A stretch of DNA of 64,000 nt from Bidens hawaiensis (GCA_021521415.1 JAIQDT010007337.1:1-64000), one strand, 5' to 3'. Counted from the stretch's first letter, positions 11,631-23,396 are shown. Numbers and translations are program-made. The notes: a model not told the origin generated them from the letters alone.

Positions 11631-13181
11631 TGTCACACACCGACCAAAGGCGGCAGAACATGCCATGGCGTAACGTATTGATTGAACAATAGCTCAAAAG
11701 ACACTAATTAAAGCGTCAATAATTATTTAATTTCATTAACATTAAAACAAGTACACAAAGTTAAAAAACAACAAAAAAAAATACATCATATTTTTGTTAT
11801 TTGAATGAATATCCTAAGGTAAGTCTAATATCTTCAATCTTGAACAAATCACTACTTGTACCTGTAACATGTATAAAAATACAGTTTTTCAACACGAATG
11901 CTGGTGAGAATACACAAGTTTTTTGTTTTATATAGATACATAGATAGATAGATAGATCACAATTCATATGTAAATGATGAGCATTACAAATATTATAAAA
12001 TATAAACAACTAAATACATGTGGACCCGTTCCTATTAATACAAAATCAATGTACTTGGATAAATGTATGATCATACTATATGAGAATAGATGAGGATGTG
12101 ATACCAACCACCAAACATAAAATAAACATTTATCCACATAGAGCATAATCATAGAGCATGCAATAATCACACATAAACATATACTGAATTGTGTTTGAAT
12201 AAATGTGGAAATAAAACATGAGTAAAAGTGAATAAGGTATACATGCTACCCCCAAAAAATATAAAAGATGGAAAATAAAGGTATGTAAACTCACATGGAA
12301 TATAGAGGTGGTAACAGATAGATGGTTCAAGCGAGTTGATAGGTCACGCAAGAATCCCGACAACTTGTCCAAATTTAAAGAACTTTTTAAGTAAACATCT
12401 TAACAAGGATAACAAACAAGATAACGAGAATTTGGTATTTATAACGAAATTGGGATCGTTCTAAGTTTATATGTAAACTTTTAGTTGGTTTAAACTTTTT
12501 TTATAAATAAATAATATAAATAAATTAATCGGTTTTTCTTGCAATAAAGTTTAAACTAATAAGGAAAATATTTTAGTGACGAGATAATTGTAATTAAAAG
12601 TTTGATGGTGTTTGGTTTGATAAAAATGTGTTACAACTCTTAACAATAGTATTAGGTTAATTATAATTATATGAGTAATTATTATTATAACTATTGTTAT
12701 TACAAAAATAACAGTTAGGTAAAAGAAAAGGTTTAAATGAGGAGAAAATAACCCAAAAAAATAAAAACACAAAAATGAACACCCCAGGCCTTGAACCCGG
12801 GTCCCTAGGCAGCTCACCGATTTAACACAACACACACCAGCCAACTGGGCTGGTGTGTTAACTTGTTAATGGGATGAAACAAAAAGTAAATAAACAAAAA
12901 CTCCAATTAGCCCCAAATCCACAACAAACCCTAAATCATAAATCCCAAAGTTGATACAAGATAGCCCTTTGTCAATCTAAATTGACATAGGGCTTTTGTT
13001 ATACACATAAATCCGACCAAAACAAACTAAACAGTTACCATAATAGAGTTTAGATCAAAAGGAGAATGACAAGATAGGGTTCAACCAAGAACACAAACAC
13101 AAAATGGGTCTGAAACAACTTCGTTGATGAAATTAGGTTAGGTCTTTGCTTCGGAATACGATAGAGATAATGAGGGACGAC
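11631..13181 (-). repeat. element E left LTR, first segment
   Basis: The segment aligns by eye with 58414-59978 of the right LTR over its whole length, including the shared blocks ttatttgaatgaatatcc and gagcatgcaataatcacac. Where the right LTR has a long (TA)n, this copy has GATA repeats (about 11941-11956). It ends acgac at 13177-13181, the left target duplication of insertion F. Confidence 0.8.
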
Positions 13182-13521
13182 TGATATAATGATAAATATA
13201 TATATTTCCCTTGTATATTTTATATAATATTGAATTAGTTTTTGTTCGTTTTTAGTTAAAATTTGTATACTACTAACATAATTGTGTTTTGTAGGTTCTG
13301 GAAGTTGATCTTGGTTGAAAAGGGCGAAAAACGAGTCAAAATAAGCCTGGACGCACCAGGAAATGAACCAGAAGGAGAACCGGCCAAACCGGCCGGTCAG
13401 AGTGGCCCCCATATAAAGCACGTCGCGCCGTGGGGCCAGCTACCTTGCTCTCGTCGCGCAGCGCGGTCAGCCTAGTTTTCCCGAAAGTTTCCAATTTTGG
13501 TCAAATTTTGGGCCTAGTTCG

Positions 13522-13530
13522 CTATAAATA
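13522..13530 (+). promoter_or_regulatory. TATA box of the F LTR
   Basis: gctataaatacaccc is a good plant TATA box, 340 bases into F, in an LTR-like context with GC-rich sequence upstream. It probably marks the U3/R junction of this LTR. Confidence 0.5.
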
Positions 13531-14630
13531 CACCCTTAACCTTAACCTGAAAAATACCTTACGAACCATAGCCAAATTTGGAGTTTCTTGGAGCTTAGGA
13601 TTGCAAAATTTGGCGGTTTTGAAGGAAAGGAATCACCGAGTGAAGCGCTACTTGTTCAAGATCGAAGACTACGGTTTTATCGCCTATAATATTTCGTTTC
13701 TACTGTTTTTCACCATGATTTCTTTTATTACTATTTTGTTTGATTTTAAGATGTTAGGCTAAACTTTATAGACTACTTAGGCTTACGATAAACCTCTGTT
13801 AAAGTTGGATTTTGTTTGGATTTTTCTTTTCGTTATGGTTTTATGAATCAGTAAACTGTTTGATTTTATTTGATTTATGCATATGTGTGCTTGGTTTTGT
13901 TTGGTGAATTTTATTATACCACATTATCCTTGGTGATTGTCTGTCATATAATCTGATTTTGTTAGGTCATCTACTGTGTGTTTTTGACTAGTTTGTGGTT
14001 AATTTGCAATTAAACCATAGGAATAATATTATTAGTTAAACAAATAAAAGTGTACTGCTAACCTAAAAAGTTGTAAGGTGATATGTTATTATTAGATCTT
14101 TGTTGATTAAGATTGCTAAATTTAGTTCTTTGTAAGGAGTCCATCTAGGTTTGATTAATTAACGTTGTCTAGTGAGTCAACTGAGTTTATTAATGTAAGG
14201 CCCCGTTACCGGTGCCTCACTTTGGACGTTGGATTTACTCATTAACATAGTTCTAAATATCAGAGTTAATAAAACATTCGCGGAATATTAAAACAATCAA
14301 ACCAATATATTACATAACCATCAATTCTTGTCTTAACGAACACTCAAATTGTTTAAACATAAAACATTATCTTTTAAATAACATAACACTTCCTTGAGAT
14401 GCCAGTATCTTCAATTCCATGCCATGTGTTTCCCCTCAAGCGAGCCGCCTTAATCTACTCACCTGTGTGCATACTAAAAGTCAGCTACGCTGAGTGAGTT
14501 CTAGTTAATCATACAACATACAATCAGTTCACATACTTGCACACATGCCCGAAGGTGTGTACATCATTCATACTTTAATTTACATGCATAACTATCCATA
14601 CTACTTAAAGAGCCTTCCGCTCTATAACCT

Positions 14631-14790
14631 CACAGATATTATAAGGGTCTGGTCCCCGACATCACAGATATTATTAGGGTCCGGTCCCTATCCTCACAGA
14701 TATTATTAGGGTCTGGTCCCTATCCTCACAGATATTATTAGAGTCTGGTGCCTATCCTCACAGATATTATTAGGGTATGGTCCCTTTGTT
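14631..14790. repeat. five tandem copies of a 32-bp unit
   Basis: Units beginning cacagatatt start at 14631, 14663, 14695, 14727 and 14759, an exact 32-base period. Each continues with attagggtctggtccctatc-like sequence. They lie in the LTR-like host DNA left of the Tekay composite. Confidence 0.9.
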
Positions 14791-14973
14791 TCGTGCAACT
14801 ATACCATACAATTCTTCACATACTTTCCTTAAAAATACGCGCAATATCCGAAGATCGTTCACGTACTATCAATATAACATACATACATCATTCATACATC
14901 ATTCATACCTCATATATATATTGTCACACCCTCAAAATCCACTAACGGAGTTTTACCTCAAAATCCACTAACG

Positions 14974-16186
14974 TGCTTTTGTGACGATTTTTGGCGAATT
15001 AATTGATATGTTATGATATGTTGAATAGAGTAATCTTTCAAGTAGAAATCTGTCTTGATAAAACTAGCTGCTGAACTATGTGAAAATACATGAAACGTGC
15101 TTGTTGCTAGATAATTGCTATGTTTTGACTAAATTGCCCCTTGTGGGGAATAATTTACTAGTAATTTACAATGTTAGTATTTGATGCTTAAGTAGTTGTA
15201 TACATATGTAACGTGTCACCAATGTGTTTGTCGAGTCACACATAATTCAAAAGCGAAACACGAAACGTATCTCATGCATAGGTATTATGTGCCGAGTCTA
15301 GAGACTCAATAATAGTTCCAACACTTAGAAAATCTCATTCTTGTTTTAGAGCGCAAGTGAGGATTTTCTGTGACGCGCATCTCTCGGTTGACTTGTTTTT
15401 GAATTCTTCGCAAACAGTGAGTTTCACGTTCCCCTTTTACTCTTTTAAACTCTTTTTACTTGGGGGGAGATAACATACTCCAAAACTCTTTAGATTTTGT
15501 TATTTGTTATATATCACTTGTAAGGCTAAGTGGCAAACGAACCAACTAAAGTCCTTCATAACATTGAACCGTTTAGTATTTGTATAATAGCGAGTCACTG
15601 TTGAGTAGTACTACTGGGTTTGACAAACCCCACCCAACTCTAAACTCGACGGCAGGTCGAGTGGGTGTAATCTTGGCTAACACATTTTCCATGGTCGTGG
15701 TAGACATGGTGGCAAGGCAATTGATAAACAGTCAGCTTCGGTGTCGAACACTTAGTAATACTTGTTTTATAGGCTAGCTACCTATCGATATATAATTGAC
15801 ATAACATTATCTGGTAACACAAACGCAAACACTTAAACGCAAACATTTTCTTTATTTATATATGTGAACTCACCAACCCTGTGTTGACACTTTTAGTATG
15901 TTATTCTCAGGTAGCCGAGGCGGGCGCGCGGTATAGGAACATGCATTTCATTGAACTCTATCGTTTTTTCAAACTTGTTTTTAAACTGTTATTAATTGGG
16001 TTTTAAGTCTTCCTGTGCGACCCAACACTTGGTTTACGAATTTACGCTTCTGCACTTATTTAAACTTAAATGTTTCGTGGTTTGAATACTTTATTTATGG
16101 TTTTTGATTATAACTAATGATTCTGATCCTGTTAGTTCACACCCTCTGACGGTAAAACTCCGTTAGTGGATTTTGGGGATGTGACA
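14974..16186 (+). repeat. truncated 5' LTR of the plus-strand Tekay copy
   Basis: This is the 3'-proximal half of the LTR that is full length at 23578-26082 and in the solo LTR 26593-39309. It begins at gtgcttttgtgacg, which lies near position 1300 of the roughly 2.5-kb LTR, and ends gggatgtgaca at 16186. The 5' half is missing at the inversion joint. Confidence 0.85.
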
Positions 16187-16189
16187 GAT

Positions 16190-16202
16190 TGGTATCAGAG
16201 CC
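16190..16202 (+). other. primer-binding site, initiator tRNA-Met type
   Basis: tggtatcagagcc, three bases after the LTR end, is the complement of the 3' end of plant initiator tRNA-Met and primes minus-strand DNA synthesis. Confidence 0.9.
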
Positions 16203-16367
16203 ATTGGTTATAGCGAACTAGAATTTGCATGCATACTAGACTATAACCGTAACGACCCATTAGTTATAATTTCTACGCACTACATATATATTTTAATTAG
16301 TCTTTCGTTATCTTTATCTCTTACCTCATTCACTCATACGCGCGCATACACGACTTATCCTGTAGGG

Positions 16368-17069
16368 ATGTCGAAGCCACCATCATCATCATCATCCGAC
16401 CAGGTGACCCATGCCCATGGAAAGGAACCGCAACTACCTACCTCATCTCCACCTCGAGTAGCCCCGGAACTAGAAGCCCCTGCACCGAAGAGGTATCGCC
16501 TATCTGAAGGCATGTACAACGACGACGTTAGCTGGGATTGGTACCCGAGTCTGATCAGGCGTATGGTGTCTCGCGAACAAGTTCCCCCACTACCTCACCC
16601 GAGCCGTCCTGCATACCCCAACACCCTACCACCCATAACCGAACCAATAGAGCGTGTTCTCGCAGCTGTTGTTTCCTGTTTAGAGCGTGACGCGGGTTTT
16701 ATGCGCTCGGCGAGAGCGAACGTTTCCGGATTGATGAGAGATGGAACCGAGGCTAGGGAGGAAATTTCCAGCCTGACAGCGGCTATGAAGGAAGTGCAGG
16801 ATGCTAATGATCAGCAAATGAAGATTATGAGAAAAATGCAAGCAGAGATGATAGATTTGCAAGAGCAACTCCTTGTGGCGAGATCCCGGATAGAGATAGC
16901 TCTAGAGCGTTGTGATATCTTACAGACGCAAATTGCCCAGAATGCAGCAGAACCCGAGGAAGAACCTGAGGAAGAACCTGAGGAGGAACCCGAAGAGGAA
17001 CCGGAGGAAGAGCCAGCTGAGCCGGAGGCACACTCAGAGGTGTCCTCAGGCGATGACATCCAAGAATGA
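16368..17069 (+). CDS. accessory ORF upstream of gag in the Tekay element
   Basis: A 233-residue intact ORF between the primer-binding site and gag. The N-terminus is Ser/Pro-rich and low in structure. Residues about 115-190 have heptad-like leucines and charged residues and probably form a coiled coil. Residues about 200-225 are five EEEP units followed by an acidic tail. No enzymatic motif is seen. The same ORF, with eight such units and a frameshift, occurs at 22676-23396 on the other strand, so it belongs to the element. I recall similar long acidic coiled-coil ORFs before gag in pyrethrum and Artemisia elements, but know of no proven function. A role in particle assembly beside Gag is a guess. 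Confidence 0.75.
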   Translation: MSKPPSSSSSDQVTHAHGKEPQLPTSSPPRVAPELEAPAPKRYRLSEGMYNDDVSWDWYPSLIRRMVSREQVPPLPHPSRPAYPNTLPPITEPIERVLAAVVSCLERDAGFMRSARANVSGLMRDGTEAREEISSLTAAMKEVQDANDQQMKIMRKMQAEMIDLQEQLLVARSRIEIALERCDILQTQIAQNAAEPEEEPEEEPEEEPEEEPEEEPAEPEAHSEVSSGDDIQE

Positions 17070-17079
17070 TAACACCTAG

Positions 17080-18172
17080 ATGTCTGGAAGAAACGCTGGT
17101 CATGGTCGCGGTAACATCAACCTAACCGCAGCAGAACTAGCTGCACATGTTCAGAATCAAGCCGGAGGTCCAGCCGGAGTCTGTACTTTCAAGAACTACT
17201 TAGACTGCAAGCCCAATTCGTTTAAGGGCACTGAGGGAGCCATAGGTTTCCTGCGTTGGGCTGAGAAGGCACAATCAGCTTTCGAGATGTGTAACTGTCC
17301 ACCCGCCAGCAAGTTTAAGTTCGCTGCTGGGACACTGGAAGATTCTGCTCTCACTTGGTGGAACTCCAATGTGCAAATTCTTGGGTTGGAATTGGCAAAC
17401 TCTATGAACTGGGAAGAGTTCAAGAATATGATGCGAGAAGAGTACTGTCCTAGAGAGGAAATCGCGAAGTTGGAATCTGAGTTTTGGTCGTTGAAAATGG
17501 TGGGTTCCGAGATTGAAGCCTACACCACCCGTTCCCATGAGCTAGCAGTAATGTGTCCACGGAGGGTAGACCCGCCGAGTAAGAGAATTGAGATGTATAT
17601 CGATGGGTTGGTACCACAAATTTAGGGTATGGTGACGTCTTCCAAACCGGCCACAATTCAACAAGCGATCCGATTAGCCCACAAACTGACGGACCAGGCA
17701 GTGGCACAAGGTGCGTTACCACCTAGAGGTTCCACCTCTAAAACCCGAGACAACTCAATCACTGACAACAACAACAACAACTCGGGTAATGGAAAGAGGA
17801 AATTTGACAACACAAGGTCCTCATCATCGAAACCCTCACAGCAACAACACTACCGTAAGCCCGAACTCGCTCGGAACTTCAATAATCAGGGTTCCAACAA
17901 TAACAACAACGGTGGCGGGCAGTGTTCGAGTGGCTATGCTGGAAAGTACCCGAAATGCAACAAGTGCAACTATCACCATGCTGGCTCATGCGACCGTATC
18001 AAGTGTCTGAGATGCGGAAAAATGGGTCATCAGGCCAAAGAATGTAGGGGAGACCTAGCGGCAAAGGGTGCTCCTAAACAGCCTACGACGACTAAAGGGT
18101 GCTTCGAGTGTGGTCAAGAGGGTCATTTAGGAAGGATTGCCCCAAACTAAAGCAGAATGAGAACAATGGAGG
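17080..18172 (+). pseudogene. Tekay gag (capsid and nucleocapsid), broken
   Basis: Retrotransposon gag core (PF03732 type) with SALTWWNSNVQ and WEEFKNMMREEYCPREE, then a basic Asn/Ser-rich linker and zinc knuckles. CLRCGKMGHQAKEC is a canonical C-X2-C-X4-H-X4-C knuckle; the next, beginning CFECGQEGH, loses its last Cys to a one-base deletion near 18129. A TAG at 17623-17625 interrupts the capsid part where related elements have Gln. Compared with the minus-strand copy, about 36 bases are missing near codon 20 and the roughly 240-base spacer before this ORF is absent. The product would coat the RNA genome in the particle; this copy cannot make it whole. Confidence 0.9.
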
Positions 18173-21100
18173 CAGTAACAGTGGCAGAAGCAGTGGTAAA
18201 GGTAGAGCTTTCGTCATTGGGTCGGGCCAGGCCCGCAACGATCCGAATGTGGTTACCGGTAAGTTTCCTGTGAACGACTGTTTTGCTTCTGTTTTGTTTT
18301 ACACTGGAGCTGATAGGAGTTTTATATCGAAAGCCTTTAGTAAACTCTTAGACTTAACTCCAACCCCGTTAAATGCTAAGTTTCCTGTTGAATTAGCTGA
18401 CGGTAAGTCTATAGAAAAAACTCACGTACTAGCGGTATGTAAGTTGAAACTGTCTGGTCATACTTTCGATATCGACCTCATACCCTTTTCACTTGGTAGT
18501 TTCGATGTCGTTGTCGGCATGGACTGGCTATCCGAGAACCGAGCTGATATTATATGTCACGATAAGATAGTCCACATTACTACCTCTTCCGGCGAAATCA
18601 TCTTGATACATGGCGAGAAGAGCGGCATGACTACAAGCGTCATCACCCTTATGAAGGCGCAGAAGTATTTACGAAAGGGTCACCCAGCAATTTTAGCTCA
18701 TATTGTCGAGAAACCCGCGGAGGAGAAGCGAATCGAAGACATACCGATTGTGCGAGATTTTCCAGAAGTCTTCCCGGAGGATTTGCCCGGACTCCCTTCT
18801 ATTCGACAAGTCGAGTTCTAAATCGAATTGACCCCCGGTGCAGCACCCATAGCACGAGCCCGTATCGGCTCGCACCGGCGGAGCTTCAAGTGTTGTCCAC
18901 TCAATTACAAGATTTGTTGGATAAAGGTTTCATCCGACCTAGCTCATCACCATGGGGAGCCCCTGTCTTATCTGTCCGAAAGAAGGACGGGACTTTCCCC
19001 ATGTGCATCGACTACCGAGAGCTGAACAAGGTGACGATCAAGAACCGTTATCCCTTACCCCGAATTGATGATCTGTTCGACCAGCTTCAAAGATCGAGTT
19101 ACTACTCGAAGATCGATCTAAGATCTGGTTACCATCAATTAAGAGTGCACGAAGAAGATATTTCAAAGACGGCATTCTGGACCTGGTACGGTCACTACGA
19201 GTTTTCAGTTATGCCATTTGGCTTAACCAACGCACCAGCCGTATTCATGGATCTCATGAACAGAGTATGCAAGACGTACCTCGACAAGTTTGTAATTGTT
19301 TTTATTGATGATATCCTCGTCTACTCCAAGAACAAGGCTGACCATGAAGAACACCTGAGGTTGATCCTAGAATTGCTAAAAAAGGAACAACTGTACGCTA
19401 AACTCTCGAAATGCGAATTTTGGCTTCGCGAGGTTCACTTCTTAGGACATGTGATCAATGAGAATGGTATCCATGTCGATCCCGGCAAGGTAGAGGCCAT
19501 CAAAAACTGGGAAGCACCTAAGACTCCAACTGAGGTGCGACAATTCCTAGGACTGGCCGGCTACTACCGGCATTTTATCGAGGGATTTTCAAAGATTTCC
19601 CAACCCCTCACCGCCTTGACACACAAGGGTACTAAGTACAATTGGGGTGACGCGCAGGAGTCCGCTTTCCAACTGTTTAAAACCAAACTCTGTAGCGCCC
19701 CTATCCTAGCCCTTCCCGAGGGAACAGAAAATTTTGAGGTGCATTGTGACGCATCGATACAGGGTCTCGGTTGCGTGTTAATGCAACTCGAGAAGGTTAT
19801 AGTGTATGCCTCTCAACAACTACGGATTCACGAGAAGAACTACACGACACATGACCTGGAACTCGGAGCTGTGGTGTTTGATCTAAAGATATGGAGGCAT
19901 TACTTGTACGGTACCAAGTTTACCATTTACACCGACCACAAGAGTCTCCAGCATATCTACGATCAGAAGGAGCTGAACATGTGACAGCGTTGTTGGGTCG
20001 AGCTGCTTAAGGATTATGATTGTGCCATCAACTACCACCCTGGCAAGGCCAATGTAGTGGCCGATGCTCTCAGCCAAAAAGAAACTGATAAACATAGACG
20101 AGTGCGAGCATTACAACTCACGATTCACGCCAACTTACCCGATCAGATTCGCAATGCGCAACTCGAAGCCTTGAAAGACGATAATCTCCCATCAGAACTC
20201 ATACGAGGCATGAACAAGCAACTTGAAACCAAATCGGACGGGGTCCGATATTTCGAAAACCGGATTTGGGTTCCTCGATACGGAGAGTTGAGAACCATAG
20301 TGATGGACGAAGCACACAAGTCCCGATATTCCATCTACCCTGGCTCGGATAAAATGTACCACGACCTAAAGGCACTTTACTGGTGGCCAAACATGAAATC
20401 CGACATTGCCATCTACGTGAGCAAATGCTTGACTTGTGCAAGAGTCAAAATAGAATATCAGAAACCCTCTGGTCTACTACAGCAAACGGAACTTCCAATG
20501 TGGAAATGGGAACACATTTCCATGGATTTCATCACGGGATTACCCAAATCACCGACGGGATGCGATACCATCTGGGTGATCGTTGACCGGTTGACTAAGT
20601 CGGCACACTTCTTAGCAATCAAGGAATCGGACAAAATGGAAAGACTGACTCACATCTATATGAAAGAAGTAGTGTCTAGACACGGAGTGCCTGTCTCAAT
20701 CATATCTGATCGAGATTCCCGTTCCACTTCGCACTTCTGGAAGTCACTACAGAGTGCACGAGGCACCCGCCTTGATATGAGCACAGCATACCATCCTCAG
20801 ACGGATGGGCAAAGTGAGCGCACCATTCAGACCTTGGAGGACATGTTGCGTGCATGCGTGTTGGATTTCGGAAAAAGTTAGGAACCTCACTTACCTTTGG
20901 TAGAGTTTTCGTATAATAACAGCTACCACGCAAGCATTAAAGCAGCGCCGTTTGAAGTGTTGTACGAACGAAAGTGTCGATCACCTCTCCGCTGGGCAGA
21001 GGTGGGTGATAGTCAAAACACTTGTCCAGAATTAGTACTTGAAACCTCTGAAAAGATTTTTCAAATCCGAAACCGCATGGCAGCAGCACGAGATCGCCAA

Positions 21101-21622
21101 AAGAGTTACGCCGACAAGCGCCGAAAGCCTCTTGAATTTCAGGTGAACGACCAAGTATTACTCAAAGTCTCACCTTGGAAAGGTGTAGTTCACTTCGGAA
21201 AGCGAAACAAACTCAATCCACGATACGTTGGCCCTTACCGGATAACTGAGCGCATTGGTCTGGTAGCGTACCGACTGGATTTACCAACGGAACTCAGTAG
21301 CGTACACAATGTATTCCATGTATCCAATTTGAAGAAATACATTTCCGATGAAACCTAAGCAGTTCCTTTGGACGAGTTGCAAGTTGATGAACAGCTACGC
21401 TTCATAGAAGAACCAGTCGAAGTTTTGGATTGGGAAACCAAAACACTCAAGCACAGCAAAATTCCAATCGTTAAGGTTCGTTGGAACTCGAGACGTAGGC
21501 CAGAGTTCACGTGGGAGCGCGAGGACCAAATGATGAAAAAGTATCCTCACCTTTTTGAAGGGTTGACCAAACACCGAAAACCGCGAAAGCCGTCAAACTG
21601 TCAGAAATCACCAGAGGTATGA
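18130..21622 (+). pseudogene. Tekay pol: protease, RT, RNase H, integrase, chromodomain, broken
   Basis: Domain order is Ty3/Gypsy. Aspartic protease comes first; the expected D-[ST]-G is YTGAD near 18300, so the catalytic Asp is Tyr. RT has [12 protein letters not shown] near 19300 and RNase H has [13 protein letters not shown]. Integrase has HHCC residues near 20400, then ISMDF, ISDRDS and GQSERTIQTLEDM. The C-terminal chromodomain-like block (VKVRWNSRRRPEFTWERED) marks a chromovirus of the Tekay/Del group. Breaks are stops at 18819, 19982, 20879 and 21356 and a one-base loss near 18855. Every stop is explained by one C-to-T or G-to-A change. The copy is dead in cis. Confidence 0.92.
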
Positions 21623-21755
21623 ATTAAATTTCGGGACAAAATTTCGTTCTACTAGGGGATGATATGACAAACTGAAAATTTTTTCTTGCTTTTTCAGACA
21701 CCCATCGCGACTTGACTCAAATTTTTGGGACGAAATACTTTCAACATGGGAATGA
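21623..21755 (+). other. 3' untranslated part of the Tekay copy with a doubled pre-LTR block
   Basis: The conserved block before the 3' LTR (ttcgggacaaaattt, then a purine tract and gatatgaca) occurs at 21630-21665 and again as tttttgggacgaaatac with aacatgggaatga at 21721-21755. The second copy abuts the LTR and holds the probable polypurine tract. Confidence 0.6.
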
Positions 21756-22112
21756 TGTGACACTCGTCAATTCAGGTTAACTCCATCAATTCAAACTTAA
21801 GATCACAAGAAATATAATGCACATCTCATTACATTTAAACTAGGGTTTTAAATAACGCTTGACAATCACTACACATGTAGTCTTTCGGGATTGCACCGAA
21901 ACGCACACGAGTTGACTCAAACCATTGGGGAACAAACGACAAACATCAAAACAATAAGTATTTGATAATTATGTGTTAGGTTTATGAATTATTTGATAAT
22001 TATATGTAGAACATTAACTCAAGATGCAAAAGTCTATTTTATGCTAGAAAGTTAATAACTAGAAGTAGAGGGGCCATTGTGTAACATCATTATTATTAAT
22101 TAATAACAAAAC
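21756..22112 (+). repeat. truncated 3' LTR of the plus-strand Tekay copy
   Basis: It starts tgtgacactcgtcaattc, the LTR start seen at 26593, and runs 357 bases to taacaaaacc. There it breaks into gag sequence of the opposite strand. The intact LTR copies continue here with ctacaatccc. Confidence 0.85.
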
Positions 22113-22413
22113 CTATGGCTCCCTCAGTGCCCTTAAATTTGATCCTGTTGGCGGGTGGACAGTTACACATCTCGAAAGTTGACTCTGCCTTCTCAGTCCA
22201 ACGCAGGAAACCTATGGCTCCCTCAGTGCCCTTAAACGAATTGGGCTTGCAATCCAGGTAGTTCTTGAAAGTACAGGCTCCGGCTGGACCTCCGGCTTGA
22301 TTTTGAACATGTGCGGCTAGAGCTGCCGCCGCATGGTCATTCAATAGGGTTTGGAGTTCTGCTGCAGTTAGGTTGATGTTACCGCGACCGTGTCCAGCGT
22401 TTCTTCAAGCCAT
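22112..22413 (-). pseudogene. 5' part of Tekay gag, minus-strand copy, truncated
   Basis: It encodes the gag start (RNAGHGRGNINLTAAEL) through KGTEGAIGF and MCNCPPAN, after which it repeats KGTEGAIGF and runs into LTR DNA. A TGA replaces GGA two codons after the ATG. A 29-base direct repeat (22109-22137 and 22208-22236) marks the joint. Unlike the plus-strand copy it keeps LQTLLNDHAAAA after TAAE. Confidence 0.85.
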
Positions 22414-22655
22414 CTCCTAGAATCACAGCATAAAATGTTAGACATGAATTATCGGTTTCATATGCAACACACCATACATGTAATAAAAGGTAGGTAAGAA
22501 AGAAAAGATAAAAGAAGTAAACATCACATCACAACCATATAATAATCCAAATAATAATTCATGATTAAAACCATTGTATTCGCTACAAAGTATTTAAAAC
22601 CAATCCTTAAAATCATAGAAAATAATAGTTTGGATGGAGACAACCCCTCCATCTA
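22414..22655 (-). other. spacer between accessory ORF and gag, present only in the minus-strand copy
   Basis: About 240 bases of AT-rich sequence lie between the accessory ORF stop and the gag start. In the plus-strand copy the two ORFs are 11 bases apart. The sense-strand spacer ends in a splice-acceptor-like tgattctag|ga, and the two copies share ctaga/ctagga at the joint. Removal in the other copy could be a deletion or, less likely, splicing. Confidence 0.6.
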
Positions 22656-22675
22656 GGTGTTATCATTCTCGGATG

Positions 22676-23396
22676 TCATCGTCTAAGGACACCTCTGAGT
22701 GTGCCTCCGGCTCAGCCGGTTCTTCCTCCGGTTCCTCTTCGGGTTCCTCCTCGGGATCTTCCTCGGGTTCCTCCTCAGGTTCTTCCTCAGGTTCCTCCTC
22801 AGGTTCTTCCTCAGGTTCTGCTGCATTCTGGGCAATTCGCGTCTGTAAGATATCGCAACGCTCTAGAGCTATCTCTGTCCGGATCTCGCCACAAGGAGTT
22901 GCTCTTGCAAATCTATCATCTCTGCTTGCATTTTTCTCATAATCTTAATCTGCTGATCATTAGCATCCTGCACTTCCTTCATAGTCGCTGTCAGGCGGGA
23001 AATTTCCTCCCTAGCCTCGGTTCCACCTCTAATCAATCCGGAAACGTTCGCTCTCACCGAGCGCATAAAACCCGCGTCACGCTCTAAACAGGAAACAACA
23101 GCTGCAAGAACACGCTCTATTGGTCCGGTTATAGGTGGTAGGGTGTTGGGGTATGCAGGGCGGCTCGGGTGAGGTAGTGGGGGAACTTGTTCGCGGTAAA
23201 CCATACGCCTGATCAGACTCTGGTACCAATCCCAGCTAAAGTCGTCGTCGTACATGCCTCCAGATAGGCGATACCTCTTCGGTGCGGGGGCTTCTGGTTC
23301 CAGGACTACTCGAGGTGGCGACGAGGTAGGTAGCTGCGGTTCCTTTCCATGGGCATGAGTCAACTGGTTGGATGATGATGATGGTGGCGTCGACAT
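22676..23396 (-). pseudogene. accessory ORF upstream of gag, minus-strand Tekay copy, frameshifted
   Basis: It starts MSTPPSSSSNQLTHAHGKEP at 23396 and matches the 233-residue ORF at 16368-17069 nearly throughout. One base is missing in the sense sequence gcgagatccgg near 22880, so the frame closes at 22869. The acidic repeat beyond it has eight units (seven EEEP, one EEDP), against five in the other copy. Confidence 0.85.

Noticed and set aside
12775..12845. A tRNA gene
   Set aside because: Only a B-box-like string; no acceptor stem, anticodon arm or A box could be placed.
22634..22942. Forward ORF rich in SGSS repeats
   Set aside because: It is the antisense shadow of the EEEP-repeat accessory ORF on the minus strand; the same applies to 16811-17059.
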